This document shows positions 1 to 7,701 of a DNA stretch of 64,000 nucleotides, piece after piece (the stretch's first letter is position 1; each line of letters begins with the position of its first letter). A program made the position numbers and the translations under genes. Source of the stretch: CAZHPA01 sp964533945 (lineage in GTDB: Bacteria > Bacillota > Clostridia > Lachnospirales > WRBF01). The notes under the pieces are model-generated. The model saw only the letters and a list, made by a program, of their open reading frames with translations. It searched no databases and had not been told where the DNA came from. Location: the NCBI GenBank assembly GCA_964533945.1, contig CAZHPA010000003.1:1-64000 (forward strand), given 5' to 3'.

Positions 1-2
1 AC

Positions 3-84
3 GGAGATTCTAATAAAATTTTAAAAATATTACGGCTTCCTCCCCACGGCTAAAGCCGGGGGTTGTGCCGTTGAAATGAGGTGA
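3..84 (-). mobile_element. IS200/IS605-type right-end remnant, copy 1
   Basis: Read on the minus strand, this stretch carries a hairpin with CCCCCGGC, a TTTA loop and GCCGTGGGG (bases 42-62), the shape seen at the right end of IS200/IS605-family (TnpB) elements. The same roughly 80 bases recur in opposite orientation at 33556-33637, with only a few mismatches and one indel. No tnpA, tnpB or iscB reading frame is in the window, so this is a solo end, a PATE/MITE-like element or a relic. The family assignment rests on hairpin shape and is an inference. Confidence 0.55.
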
Positions 85-89
85 AAATC

Positions 90-335
90 TGCTGCTGAAT
101 GCATGAAATTATTTGGATTTATACCTTCACTTGCCTTTATTGTAATGATAAAATTACTTTACTAGCAAAAACCAAGCTAGTCATATTGTTACATTAATGG
201 CTTAAAGTTATTAACTACCGTGGGCTACACGGGAAGTTACACTTATGGGCTGCTAATTATTATAACTCCTAGCGAAGCTAGGAGTGGTAATTTTCAAAAC
301 GTTATTAGGTTAGCCCAAAACGGGCAGGTTGAAGC
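90..335 (-). ncRNA. Stem-loop-rich stretch; possible guide-RNA relic or leader
   Basis: Several strong inverted repeats crowd this non-coding stretch: CTAGC/GCTAG around 160-180, TAACT-CCGTG/CACGG-AGTTA around 208-235, and ACTCCTAGC-GAA-GCTAGGAGT around 265-287. A GGGCT/AGCCC pairing may enclose the last stem. It directly abuts the element end at 3-84. On the minus strand it would sit where the RNA of a TnpB-type element is expected, upstream of the right-end hairpin. On the plus strand it would be the 5' leader of the next gene. I recognise no named riboswitch. Strand and function are uncertain. Confidence 0.35.
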
Positions 336-387
336 AAGAATTTTCTGGATATATACATTTGTATATGTTTTCGGTAGCAGGAAGGTT

Positions 388-885
388 ATGAGCAAATCTA
401 GGCAAATAGCATTTTTAGGAATATTTTTTGCAATGACGATAGCGCTTGCGTTTATTGAAAATTCGCTTCCTCCAATTCCCTTTTTTCCTCCCGGCGTAAA
501 ACTTGGGCTTTCAAATATTGTTGTTATGTATTGTCTTTTCTTTGTTGGAAAAATGCAAGCCGTAACAATTGCCGTTTTAAAATCAGCTTTTGTATTTTTA
601 ACTCGTAGCATTGTAGCAGGCACTTTAAGCTTTTTTGGCGGCATAGTTTCGGTTTTGGTTATGGCTTTAATTATTTTAACTTTAAGGCAAAAAACTTCAT
701 ATTTTACTTTAAGCATATTTGGGGCGGTTTTTCATAACATAGGTCAATTTATTGCACTTAGTATATTTTTTGGAAGTCACTTCAACAGCTATTTCCCTAT
801 TTTAATACTTTCAGGCATACTTTCGGGAATTGCAACTGCAACAATTCTTAAATTTATTATGCCGGTACTTGATAATTTAACTTAA
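388..885 (+). CDS. Gx transporter family / heptaprenyl diphosphate synthase component I-like membrane protein
   Basis: The product is 165 residues, almost entirely hydrophobic, with about five membrane segments. The motif PFFPPGVKLGLSNIV near the N-terminus is typical of the Gx_transp family, often labelled heptaprenyl diphosphate synthase component I in Firmicutes. Members resemble ECF-type substrate-binding membrane proteins and the real substrate is not settled. I start at ATG 388 behind GCAGGAAGG; the frame stays open upstream to about 220, but that part covers the stem-loop region and has no family resemblance. In many Firmicutes this gene follows a NusG-domain-II gene, which would lie outside the window. 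The molecular function is inferred only. Confidence 0.75.
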   Translation: MSKSRQIAFLGIFFAMTIALAFIENSLPPIPFFPPGVKLGLSNIVVMYCLFFVGKMQAVTIAVLKSAFVFLTRSIVAGTLSFFGGIVSVLVMALIILTLRQKTSYFTLSIFGAVFHNIGQFIALSIFFGSHFNSYFPILILSGILSGIATATILKFIMPVLDNLT

Positions 886-1006
886 GCCTTTAAACAATTT
901 TCATGTTATAAGCATAAACTTTAATTATAAATTGCTTTTGTTATTGCCTTTAACTTAATTGATACATAACGCCGGTTCTTAGAACGTAAGAAAGGTTTTG
1001 GTTTTT

Positions 1007-1768
1007 ATGCAGCTTACATTTCAAATGGTTTTAATTGTTTGCCCACTTGTATTTTTAGCAAGCTTTATTGATGCAATAGCCGGAGGCGGTGGTTTAATTT
1101 CATTGCCTGCTTATTTAATCGCAGGACTTCCAACGCACATTGCACTTGGCACAAACAAAATGTCGTCTACTATAGGAACAATTGTTTCCACTGTTAGGTA
1201 TTGTAAAAATACAAAGCCACATGTAAAACTTGCTGTTTTAAGTGTTGTTTTTTCGCTTACAGGTTCATATATTGGGTCAAGTCTTGCACTTATAATAAAA
1301 GAAACTTTTTTAAGAAATATACTTGTTTTTATTTTGCCTATTGTAGCAGCTTTTGTGCTTTTTTCAAAAAAGCTCGGAAAAAGCAACAAGCCTTTTTCTC
1401 CTCAAGGGTTAAAAGATTATGCTCTTGCAGCTTTTATTGCCTTTTTAGTTGGTGGCTACGATGGATTTTATGGCCCCGGAACTGGTACGTTTTTAATTAT
1501 CTTATTTTTATCGTTTATGAAAATGGACATAAACACAGCTTCTGCTAATACAAAAATTGTAAATTCGGCATCAAATATTTCAGCTTTTGTTGTATTTTTG
1601 CTAAATGGCAAGGTGTTTTTTGCCCTTGGGTTAATTGCGATTATTTTTTCTATTTTAGGGAACTATTTAGGTTCTCAGCTTGTTTTAAAGCGTGGATTCG
1701 TCATAGTTAAGCCTATAATTATTTTGGTTATTTCTATTTTGTTTTGTAAGCTTGTATTTTGGCCTTAA
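1007..1768 (+). CDS. TauE/SafE (TSUP) family permease
   Basis: This is a 253-residue polytopic membrane protein. The N-terminal segment contains the DAIAGGGGLISLPA signature and LGTNK, both hallmarks of the TauE/SafE family, which moves sulfite, sulfonates or other organic anions. The second half holds YDGFYGPGTGTFL, the internal-repeat counterpart of the first signature, as expected for this duplicated fold. ATG 1007 is preceded by AGAAAGG at a good distance; the in-frame TTG at 998 is too close to that site. The gene stands alone between its neighbours and ends just before a hairpin terminator. The substrate cannot be told from the sequence. Confidence 0.88.
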   Translation: MQLTFQMVLIVCPLVFLASFIDAIAGGGGLISLPAYLIAGLPTHIALGTNKMSSTIGTIVSTVRYCKNTKPHVKLAVLSVVFSLTGSYIGSSLALIIKETFLRNILVFILPIVAAFVLFSKKLGKSNKPFSPQGLKDYALAAFIAFLVGGYDGFYGPGTGTFLIILFLSFMKMDINTASANTKIVNSASNISAFVVFLLNGKVFFALGLIAIIFSILGNYLGSQLVLKRGFVIVKPIIILVISILFCKLVFWP

Positions 1769-1776
1769 CAAAAAAT

Positions 1777-1813
1777 AAAACTGCAGGCGCTTAATGGCAC
1801 TTGCAGTTTTGCT
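1777..1813. terminator. Bidirectional terminator between permease and deacetylase genes
   Basis: AAAACTGCA and TGCAGTTTT form an inverted repeat ending in a T run on both strands. It sits between convergent genes at 1768 and 1836, so it can serve both. Confidence 0.7.
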
Positions 1814-1835
1814 ATGTTTTTAGATTTCAAGATTT

Positions 1836-2609
1836 CTAGTCTTTTTTAATTTGCCTTCCTGTTCCGTCTATAGTATAGTTTTCTTTATGAATTAATTGAG
1901 AGATTGGCAAGAAACTATAGCCTTTTTCTTTAAGTCCTTTAATTATTGAAGGTAGTGCTTCCGGCGTATCTCTTGTGTCGTTATGGAATAAAAGTATTGA
2001 GCCGTTTTTAAGGTTTTTGTGGTTTAAAACATGGTTAATTTCAAATTCAACACCTTTTTTCATCCAGTCCCAACTATCAACATCCCATTGTATTGTATAA
2101 TATGAAAGTTCGTCGGCAGCTTCAATTACGGTGTTGTTATATTCGCCGTATGGTGGACGGAATAAGTTAATATCAATTCCCAAAAGCTCTTTAACTTTAT
2201 CATGCACACCTTGGATTTCGGCTTTGTTTTGTTCTTTTGAAAGTTGAGCGCCATGCGCATGGGTATCGCCGTGGTTTCCTATATCATGCCCTTCTTCTGC
2301 TATTTTTTTAACAACATCTGGGTATTTTTTAACCCAATAACCGCAAAGGAAAAATGTTGCTTTAACATCTTCGTCTTTAAGAATTTTTAAAAGTAAATCT
2401 GTATCATCTGAACCCCAAGCCGCATCAAAAGACAGCGAAACAACTTTTTGCTCTGTTTCAACGCTATATATTGGAATTTTTCTTTTTGTAGTAGAATTTG
2501 AAGCATAGGCTTCATTAAAAACGGAAACAGCAGTTGTTTTTAGCGTTAAAGTACCGGCTATAAAAACAAAAGCAATTAAAATAACGGCTAAAGCTTTAGC
2601 TCTATTCAT
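1836..2609 (-). CDS. Polysaccharide deacetylase, PdaB-like
   Basis: This is a 257-residue NodB-fold (carbohydrate esterase family 4) protein with an N-terminal hydrophobic signal or anchor (residues 5-27). Motif 1 reads SFDAAWG: the catalytic Asp is kept, but the second Asp of the usual TFDDG is replaced, as in sporulation deacetylases of the PdaB group. Motif 2 is HDIGNHGDTHAH, with two metal-binding His residues, followed by RPPYGEYN (motif 3) and a WDVDSWDW segment. It likely acts on peptidoglycan or a spore-cortex glycan outside the membrane. ATG 2609 has a GAGAGGG site. The PdaB role is inferred from the motif variant, and activity may be weak given the altered motif 1. Confidence 0.85.
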   Translation of the reverse strand: MNRAKALAVILIAFVFIAGTLTLKTTAVSVFNEAYASNSTTKRKIPIYSVETEQKVVSLSFDAAWGSDDTDLLLKILKDEDVKATFFLCGYWVKKYPDVVKKIAEEGHDIGNHGDTHAHGAQLSKEQNKAEIQGVHDKVKELLGIDINLFRPPYGEYNNTVIEAADELSYYTIQWDVDSWDWMKKGVEFEINHVLNHKNLKNGSILLFHNDTRDTPEALPSIIKGLKEKGYSFLPISQLIHKENYTIDGTGRQIKKD

Positions 2610-2700
2610 TGCACACTACCCTCTCTAAATAATTATTATGGTAATAATATATTATTAACGGTATAGTGCAAAATATGTCCTTACGCTTATAATTTTCCAA

Positions 2701-4785
2701 TTAAAAGTTGCCGATTAAAAGCCTACCTATTTGATAAAATGCAAGCGAAACCAAAAAGGCGAATGCCGTTTGATATAAAACAGCGGCAAGCGTCCATTTA
2801 ACACTTCCCATTTCACGCCCTATAGCCCCTATTGCGGCAACGCAAGGAGCGCATAAAAGATTAAACAGCATAAACGAATATGCCGAAAGCTGATTAAAAG
2901 ACATTTTAATAGCTTCTTTAGTATCAATGTTTCCCCCATATAATACGCTAAGAGTTCCAACTACATTTTCTTTAGCAATAAGCCCTGTTAAAGTTGAAAC
3001 TGCTGCTTGCCATTGTCCAAACCCTAAAGGGGAGAAAACAGGCGAAATAAATCTGCCGAACGAAGCAAGCATTGAAGCTTGTATTTCAACAAATTCAAGC
3101 TTTAAATTAAATGTACTTAAAAACCAAACGCCAACGCAAGCTATTAAAATAACTGTGCTTGCTTTTTGAACAAAAGATTTGCCCCTATCATAAACTTGAA
3201 GTAAAATGTTTTTAAGGCGTGGCATTCGATATGGTGGAAGCTCCATAACAAACGGCATCTCTTTTCCTTTAAAAGCTTTAAACTGCTTTAAAATAATTCC
3301 TGATAGCATAATTGACAATATACCTATAAAATAGGCAGAAAACGCAACCCATGCTGAATTTGGAAATAAAGCGCCTGCAATTAATGCAATAATTGGAAGC
3401 TTTGCAGAACATGGTATAAATGTTGTTGTTATAATTGTTATTTTGCGGTCGGCTTCACTTTCAATTGTCCGTGATGCCATAATGCCCGGAACTCCACAAC
3501 CAGTTCCGATTAAAATTGGTATAAAAGATTTTCCTGAAAGCCCAAACTTTCTAAAAACTTTATCAAGTATAAAAGCAATTCTTGCCATGTATCCGCAATC
3601 TTCTAAAAGAGAAAGAAAGAAAAAAAGTACAAGAAGTTGCGGTAAAAAGCTAACTACCGAACCAACACCTTTAAATATACCATTTAAAATAAGAGAATTA
3701 AACCAATCTGCAGTTTGTAGCGAAACAAGAACTTTTTCTGTATATGGAACTATTAATTGACCAAACAAAACATTATTAATAAAATCAGTTGCTAACGCCC
3801 CAAACATTGATACAGATACAAAATACAAAATAAACATTACGGCAGCAAAAATAGGCAATGCTAATATTCGGTTTGTTATAATATTATCAATTTTATTTGA
3901 CATTGTGGGTTTGCCTTTGTTCTTTTTAAACACGCAATCCTCAACTATTTTTGTAATATATGTATAACGTTCGTTGGCTATAATTCCTTCGCTGTCGTCA
4001 TCATATTTTGCCTCACAATCTTTTATAATTTGTTCTGCTTTATTTAATATTTCTTCCGAAAACCCCTTAACTTCTTTATCCCTTTCAAAAAGTTTGACGG
4101 CATAAAAATATGAAAACTTATTTTGCTTTTCGGCTGAACTTTTAATTAGATTTTCAATATTTTGTATTGCTTCTAAAATATATTCAGAAAATATACTTTT
4201 GTAATTATATTCATAATTATAATTGTTGTTTTCGGCAAGCAAAATTGCTGTTTGTGATGCTTCTATACAGCCCTCGCCTTTTAAGGCAGAAATTTCTAAA
4301 GTAGGGCAACCAAAATATTCTGAAAGCTTTTTAACATTAATTTTATCGCCTGCTTTTTTAATTATATCTGTCATATTTAAAGCAATTATAATTGGAATTT
4401 TAAGCTCTGCAAGCTGTGTTGTTAAATACAAATTTCTTTCAATATTTGTGCTATCAACAACGTTTATTATAACGTTTGGGTTTTCAAGCGTTAAATAATT
4501 TCTTGAAACCACTTCTTCCGGTGTATATGGCGATAGCGAATATATGCCGGGCAAATCTGTTATAATGACACTTTCGTGCCCTTTTAGCTTGCCTTCTTTC
4601 TTTTCAACTGTAACGCCCGGCCAATTTCCAACATATTGGTTGCCGCCCGTTAAAGCATTATACATTGTTGTTTTTCCGCTGTTAGGATTGCCAACAAGCG
4701 CTATTTTCAGCAGTTTTTTTGCTTCCCTTTTTGTTTGATTTTCCATTTTGCCAGAAACATTTTCCGCAACAGTTTTTATATTCAT
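2701..4785 (-). CDS. feoB: Ferrous iron transport protein B
   Basis: The product is 694 residues, the usual FeoB size. The cytosolic G domain follows a short basic leader: GNPNSGKTT (G1, near residue 32), TDLPGIYSL (G3) and ALNMTD (G4). After a helical region come the membrane segments with the two Gate motifs, including GTGCGVPG and PCVAAIG-type stretches. FeoB moves Fe2+ into the cell. ATG 4785 lies behind GGGGGA and is inside the end of the feoA frame, so the two genes overlap by about 104 bases. A DtxR-box-like palindrome at 4803-4818 lies just before the start. A FeoC gene was not seen. Confidence 0.96.
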   Translation of the reverse strand: MNIKTVAENVSGKMENQTKREAKKLLKIALVGNPNSGKTTMYNALTGGNQYVGNWPGVTVEKKEGKLKGHESVIITDLPGIYSLSPYTPEEVVSRNYLTLENPNVIINVVDSTNIERNLYLTTQLAELKIPIIIALNMTDIIKKAGDKINVKKLSEYFGCPTLEISALKGEGCIEASQTAILLAENNNYNYEYNYKSIFSEYILEAIQNIENLIKSSAEKQNKFSYFYAVKLFERDKEVKGFSEEILNKAEQIIKDCEAKYDDDSEGIIANERYTYITKIVEDCVFKKNKGKPTMSNKIDNIITNRILALPIFAAVMFILYFVSVSMFGALATDFINNVLFGQLIVPYTEKVLVSLQTADWFNSLILNGIFKGVGSVVSFLPQLLVLFFFLSLLEDCGYMARIAFILDKVFRKFGLSGKSFIPILIGTGCGVPGIMASRTIESEADRKITIITTTFIPCSAKLPIIALIAGALFPNSAWVAFSAYFIGILSIMLSGIILKQFKAFKGKEMPFVMELPPYRMPRLKNILLQVYDRGKSFVQKASTVILIACVGVWFLSTFNLKLEFVEIQASMLASFGRFISPVFSPLGFGQWQAAVSTLTGLIAKENVVGTLSVLYGGNIDTKEAIKMSFNQLSAYSFMLFNLLCAPCVAAIGAIGREMGSVKWTLAAVLYQTAFAFLVSLAFYQIGRLLIGNF

Positions 4786-5050
4786 AAAATTCCCCCATTT
4801 GGTTAGTTTTGGCTAACTCGTTTGCACATTGCTTTTCAACTTCAATTATTTCTGCATCAATTTTTCTAAGTGTTAATTCATATCCCCTTAAATTAATTTC
4901 TAATGGGTCGCCCAATGGCGCAACTTTTCTAATTAAAATTTCTGTTCCTTTTGTAATTCCCATATCCATAATGCGGCGTTTAATTGCACCTTGCCCGTTT
5001 AATTTAACAACTTTAACAATTTCGCCAACTTCTGTTTGTTTTAGTGTCAT
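4682..5050 (-). CDS. feoA: Ferrous iron transport protein A with extended C-terminus
   Basis: Residues 1-75 form a normal FeoA SH3-like domain: RRIMDMGITKGTEI, then APLGDPLEINLRGYEL and a closing EIIEVE. Family members usually stop there. This frame runs on for about 47 residues, reading through a DtxR-box-like palindrome (4803-4818) and then the feoB start region in another frame. The tail holds a CCGKC cluster, but its composition looks like untuned readthrough rather than a domain. FeoA helps FeoB at the membrane. The start ATG at 5050 has a GGGGGA site. The long overlap may couple translation, or a frameshift may have removed the original stop. Confidence 0.93.
   Translation of the reverse strand: MTLKQTEVGEIVKVVKLNGQGAIKRRIMDMGITKGTEILIRKVAPLGDPLEINLRGYELTLRKIDAEIIEVEKQCANELAKTNQMGEFYEYKNCCGKCFWQNGKSNKKGSKKTAENSACWQS
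4803..4818. promoter_or_regulatory. DtxR-box-like operator before feoB
   Basis: TTAGTTTTGGCTAACT is one base different from the first 16 bases of the palindrome at 5088-5105. It lies 18 bases upstream of the feoB ATG and inside the feoA reading frame. It resembles the DtxR/IdeR consensus TTAGGTTAGGCTAACCTAA. Binding by the regulator encoded at 5402 is an inference. Confidence 0.6.
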
Positions 5051-5087
5051 AAAATATCCCCCTATTGTAGTTAAAAATAATTTACAG

Positions 5088-5105
5088 TTAGTTTAGGCTA
5101 ACTAA
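5088..5105. promoter_or_regulatory. DtxR-box operator of the feo genes
   Basis: TTAGTTTAGGCTAACTAA has perfect TTAGTT/AACTAA half-sites and matches the DtxR/IdeR consensus closely. It lies between the feoA promoter -10 element and the feoA start, where a bound metallo-repressor would block transcription. A DtxR/MntR-type gene is encoded divergently next door. Confidence 0.78.
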
Positions 5106-5117
5106 TATAATCTAATT

Positions 5118-5146
5118 ATATTATCATATGGTAAAATAATTGTCAA
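5118..5146 (-). promoter_or_regulatory. feoAB promoter
   Basis: On the minus strand, TTGACA (5141-5146), a 17-base spacer and TAATAT (5118-5123) form a sigma-A-type promoter pointing at feoA. The DtxR box begins about 13 bases downstream of the -10. Confidence 0.75.
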
Positions 5147-5160
5147 TAATTATTAGAAAC

Positions 5161-5189
5161 TTGACATAGCACTTTAGTCCATTTATACT
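5161..5189 (+). promoter_or_regulatory. Promoter of the DtxR-type regulator genes
   Basis: TTGACA (5161-5166), a 17-base spacer and TATACT (5184-5189) lie 46 bases before the truncated first regulator copy. This single promoter would transcribe both copies. Confidence 0.75.
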
Positions 5190-5234
5190 AAAATTACAAA
5201 GGGAAGAAGAAGGCTGGAAAGGGAGATGATGCTT

Positions 5235-5405
5235 ATGAAAATTATGGAATCTGCCGAAAACTATTTAGAAGCCATTCTAATTTTAAAAAAGCAATTAGGA
5301 GAAGTCCATGCTATAGATATTGCCAATTTGTTTGGAAGGTTTTCAAAGCCCAGCGTTAGTAATGCTATGAAGCAATTTATAGGGCGAAGGAGAGGCTATA
5401 TATGA
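5235..5405 (+). pseudogene. Truncated tandem copy of the DtxR/MntR-type regulator (56 residues)
   Basis: From ATG 5235 the frame encodes 56 residues that copy the N-terminal winged-helix half of the gene at 5402 almost exactly (MKIMESAENYLEAILILKKQ, then SKPSVSNAMKQF). A few changes mark its divergence, for example Arg to His after GEV and a NLFGRFSKPS stretch in place of NYLSFSKPS. It ends in a TGA that overlaps the next ATG as ATGA, and its last codons supply the CGAAGGAGAG ribosome site of the full copy. The metal-binding and dimerisation part is absent. It could be a decaying duplicate, or a translated leader peptide that couples translation to the full gene. Confidence 0.8.
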
Positions 5406-5788
5406 AAATTATGGAATCTGCCGAAAACTATTTAGAAGCCATTTTAATTTTAAAAAAGCAATTAGGGGAAGTCCGTGCTATAGATATTGCTAATTACTTA
5501 AGTTTTTCAAAACCAAGCGTTAGCAATGCCATGAAACAATTTAGGAAGAATAATTATATAATTATTGACGATTCGGGTTTTATTATATTAACCCAAAAAG
5601 GAATGGATATTGCAACATCAATTTATGAAAAGCACTATTTATTAACAAATTTTTTAATGGGGTTAGGCGTTAGCGAAAAAACAGCAAAAGAAGACGCTTG
5701 CAAAATAGAACATTATATTAGCGAAGAAAGCTTTAATAAAATTAAAGAACATTGCATGTGTTGTATGAAAAAAAGAATTGAAATCTAA
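5402..5788 (+). CDS. DtxR/MntR-family metal-dependent regulator
   Basis: The product is 128 residues. The N-terminal winged helix-turn-helix (residues 1-65) has the family's ESAENYLEAI opening and the KPSVSNAMKQF recognition helix. A dimerisation and metal-binding helix region follows, with His, Glu and Cys residues (GLGVSEKTAKEDACKIEHYISEE). There is no SH3 domain, so it matches the short MntR-like or clostridial Feo-linked form. The C-terminal CMCCMKKR cluster is Cys-rich. It is divergent from feoAB, whose upstream region carries a DtxR box, so it likely represses iron uptake when metal is plentiful. The preferred metal (Fe or Mn) cannot be read from the sequence. Confidence 0.9.
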   Translation: MKIMESAENYLEAILILKKQLGEVRAIDIANYLSFSKPSVSNAMKQFRKNNYIIIDDSGFIILTQKGMDIATSIYEKHYLLTNFLMGLGVSEKTAKEDACKIEHYISEESFNKIKEHCMCCMKKRIEI

Positions 5789-5817
5789 AAGCTGCTGTTT
5801 TGTATACAGCAGCTTTT
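5787..5817. terminator. Terminator after the regulator gene
   Basis: AAAAGCTGCTGT and ACAGCAGCTTTT form a perfect stem with flanking A and T runs. It lies between convergent genes, so it probably works in both directions. Confidence 0.88.
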
Positions 5818-5828
5818 ATACTAACTAA

Positions 5829-7472
5829 TTAAGAACCAGTAGCTAATAAATATGGCTTCTCAAAAGAAAAAACAAGGTTGTTGTAATTATAAGCATTTTT
5901 AACTATTGCTATTTCCTTATCTAATATTAAAAGCTTTGCAGCGTCAACTTCAAATTGAGTTACCATACCGGCTTCAAGACTTGAAAGCGCTTTATAATAG
6001 TCATTTTTTGCTTTTGTTAAATCAAGTTCCAGCGTTTTTTGCCTTTCTTCCAATTGCTTAATTGTGTTATATGTGCTTCTTAATGATTTGTCCATGCTGC
6101 TTTTTGCATTTTCTAACTTACGTTCGGCATCACTTAAATCATTTTCTTTTTGAAGCTTTGATTTAGCTTCATTGTCTTTTCCTGTTGTTATAACATATTT
6201 GGCTTCATCAACAGCTTGCTGTTTCATTTTAATTGTTGGGTCGGCGTTAATTTTAGTTCTAACATAGCTATCAAGTCCATATTCAAGCCTAACAGCTTTA
6301 ATTGTAGGTTCATAGTTTACAAAAACGTCTCTGTTTGCAGGAAATTTTAATAAATTATTTAACCCTTGCTTTTCATTTGCAAGAAGAATCTTTAAAGATG
6401 CCAAGCTTGTTTCGTCTTGTTTTAAAGTAAGTTCTGCCGATTTAACTTCCGAATCTGAAGCCATACCAACTGAATTTTTTAATGTAACATTATTAAGATT
6501 TGTTTTACTAAGCTTAATTTTTTCTTCAAGCATTTGAATGTCCATTGTGTAGCTTGATATATTAGAAAGATAAGTTTTAAGCATAAATTCAGAACCATCA
6601 GCAATAATTTGTTTGTTTAGCTTTTCGTTTTCAATTTGATTTTTTGTACTTTGCTGTTGCCTTAATGTTTGAATTAATTGGTTTTCAAGCTCTGTTTCTT
6701 TAGCCGCTCTTTCAGCTTCAGCTTTTCTGGTTTCCGCTTCAATCTTAATAAGTTCTGCTTGAATTTCTGGCGTAACTTCGCCCCCGCTATGCAAATAAGT
6801 GCTATATGGCGAAGTTAGATTAGTTTGCTGATTTTTTAAAGCATTCAAAGATTCGTCAATCGCTCCATAGCTTGTGCCAAGCTTAGAATCAAGCTCACGC
6901 ATATATTCCATGCTTTCTTTAAGCGCTTCAAGCTGTGAATTTGCTTTAAGTGCTGTATCTAATGCTTGAGAATACGTTAACTGTGTTGTATTGTTGTTAA
7001 TTGACTTCCTTTTGTCAAGAACTGATATGTTTGCATTAAAAACATTTGGCTTGTTTGTTGTAATTTCAACAGTACGGCTTTTTTCTCTCCATTGAACTCT
7101 TGCGCCGAACGCTTCGCTAACAAATCTAAGCGGTATCATCATTTTATCATCAAGAATATATGGCGCAACGGCAAGTTCTATTGGTTTGTTGTCTATATGT
7201 GCAGTATTTGAATCAACTTTTAGACGTATTGTTGTTTTGTCTTTTGTTGCCGTAACTTCTTTAATATGGGGATTCCATACTACCTTTGCTCCTAAAAGCG
7301 TAAAAATTTCGTTCATGCCAACTGTAATGTAATCGTCTACAAACTGTGGCTCAACAGAAAGCGGCGTTACTAATCCATCTAATTTAACAGAAGCACCTTC
7401 TGCAAGCACTGACGTTGCTGGCATTGCAAATATAAGCATTGCCGATAAAGCTAATTTTACAAGTCTTTTCAT
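5829..7472 (-). CDS. Secreted TolC-like coiled-coil protein with copper-amine-oxidase-type N-terminal domain
   Basis: The product is 547 residues with a clear signal peptide (cleavage after VLAEG-type residues near 25). Residues about 30-145 form a copper amine oxidase N-terminal-like (stalk) domain with PLRFVSEAFGARVQW. From about 165 to 540 the protein resembles TolC/outer membrane efflux proteins: LTYSQALDTALKANSQL, a long Gln/Glu/Lys coiled coil, and GMASDSEVKSAELTLKQ followed by LNNLLKF. Such proteins usually form outer-membrane channels, but nothing else here suggests an outer membrane. It may be a wall-spanning coiled coil. It is a single gene with no efflux pump genes beside it. Confidence 0.72.
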   Translation of the reverse strand: MKRLVKLALSAMLIFAMPATSVLAEGASVKLDGLVTPLSVEPQFVDDYITVGMNEIFTLLGAKVVWNPHIKEVTATKDKTTIRLKVDSNTAHIDNKPIELAVAPYILDDKMMIPLRFVSEAFGARVQWREKSRTVEITTNKPNVFNANISVLDKRKSINNNTTQLTYSQALDTALKANSQLEALKESMEYMRELDSKLGTSYGAIDESLNALKNQQTNLTSPYSTYLHSGGEVTPEIQAELIKIEAETRKAEAERAAKETELENQLIQTLRQQQSTKNQIENEKLNKQIIADGSEFMLKTYLSNISSYTMDIQMLEEKIKLSKTNLNNVTLKNSVGMASDSEVKSAELTLKQDETSLASLKILLANEKQGLNNLLKFPANRDVFVNYEPTIKAVRLEYGLDSYVRTKINADPTIKMKQQAVDEAKYVITTGKDNEAKSKLQKENDLSDAERKLENAKSSMDKSLRSTYNTIKQLEERQKTLELDLTKAKNDYYKALSSLEAGMVTQFEVDAAKLLILDKEIAIVKNAYNYNNLVFSFEKPYLLATGS

Positions 7473-7627
7473 TAAATCACTTCCTTTTTCAAATATTATA
7501 TATCACTTCCAAATTATTATATAGTATTTACGCAAAAAAAATAAAAATGTTTATATATATTCCAATAAAATAGCTTATAGGCATAAGTTACAAATAATGT
7601 CGCAATGTGCCGTAATGTTTAAAAACA

Positions 7628-7656
7628 TTGACATTCAATAGCAAAAATGATAAAAT
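7628..7656 (+). promoter_or_regulatory. Promoter of the MBL-GrpE-like-Hsp70 operon
   Basis: TTGACA (7628-7633), 17 bases and TAAAAT (7651-7656) form a near-consensus sigma-A promoter. I see no CIRCE element (TTAGCACTC inverted repeat) nearby, so ordinary HrcA heat-shock control is not evident. Confidence 0.82.
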
Positions 7657-7701
7657 AAATTTGTTCTGCTATAAATAGCAATGTATCGGACGGTGTTTTT
7701 T

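Noticed and set aside
220..387. N-terminal extension of the Gx-family protein
   Set aside because: The extension covers strong stem-loops, lacks a ribosome site and is not part of the family; ATG 388 has AGGAAGG.
7472..7700. CIRCE heat-shock operator before the Hsp70 operon
   Set aside because: No TTAGCACTC/GAGTGCTAA pair was found near the promoter.
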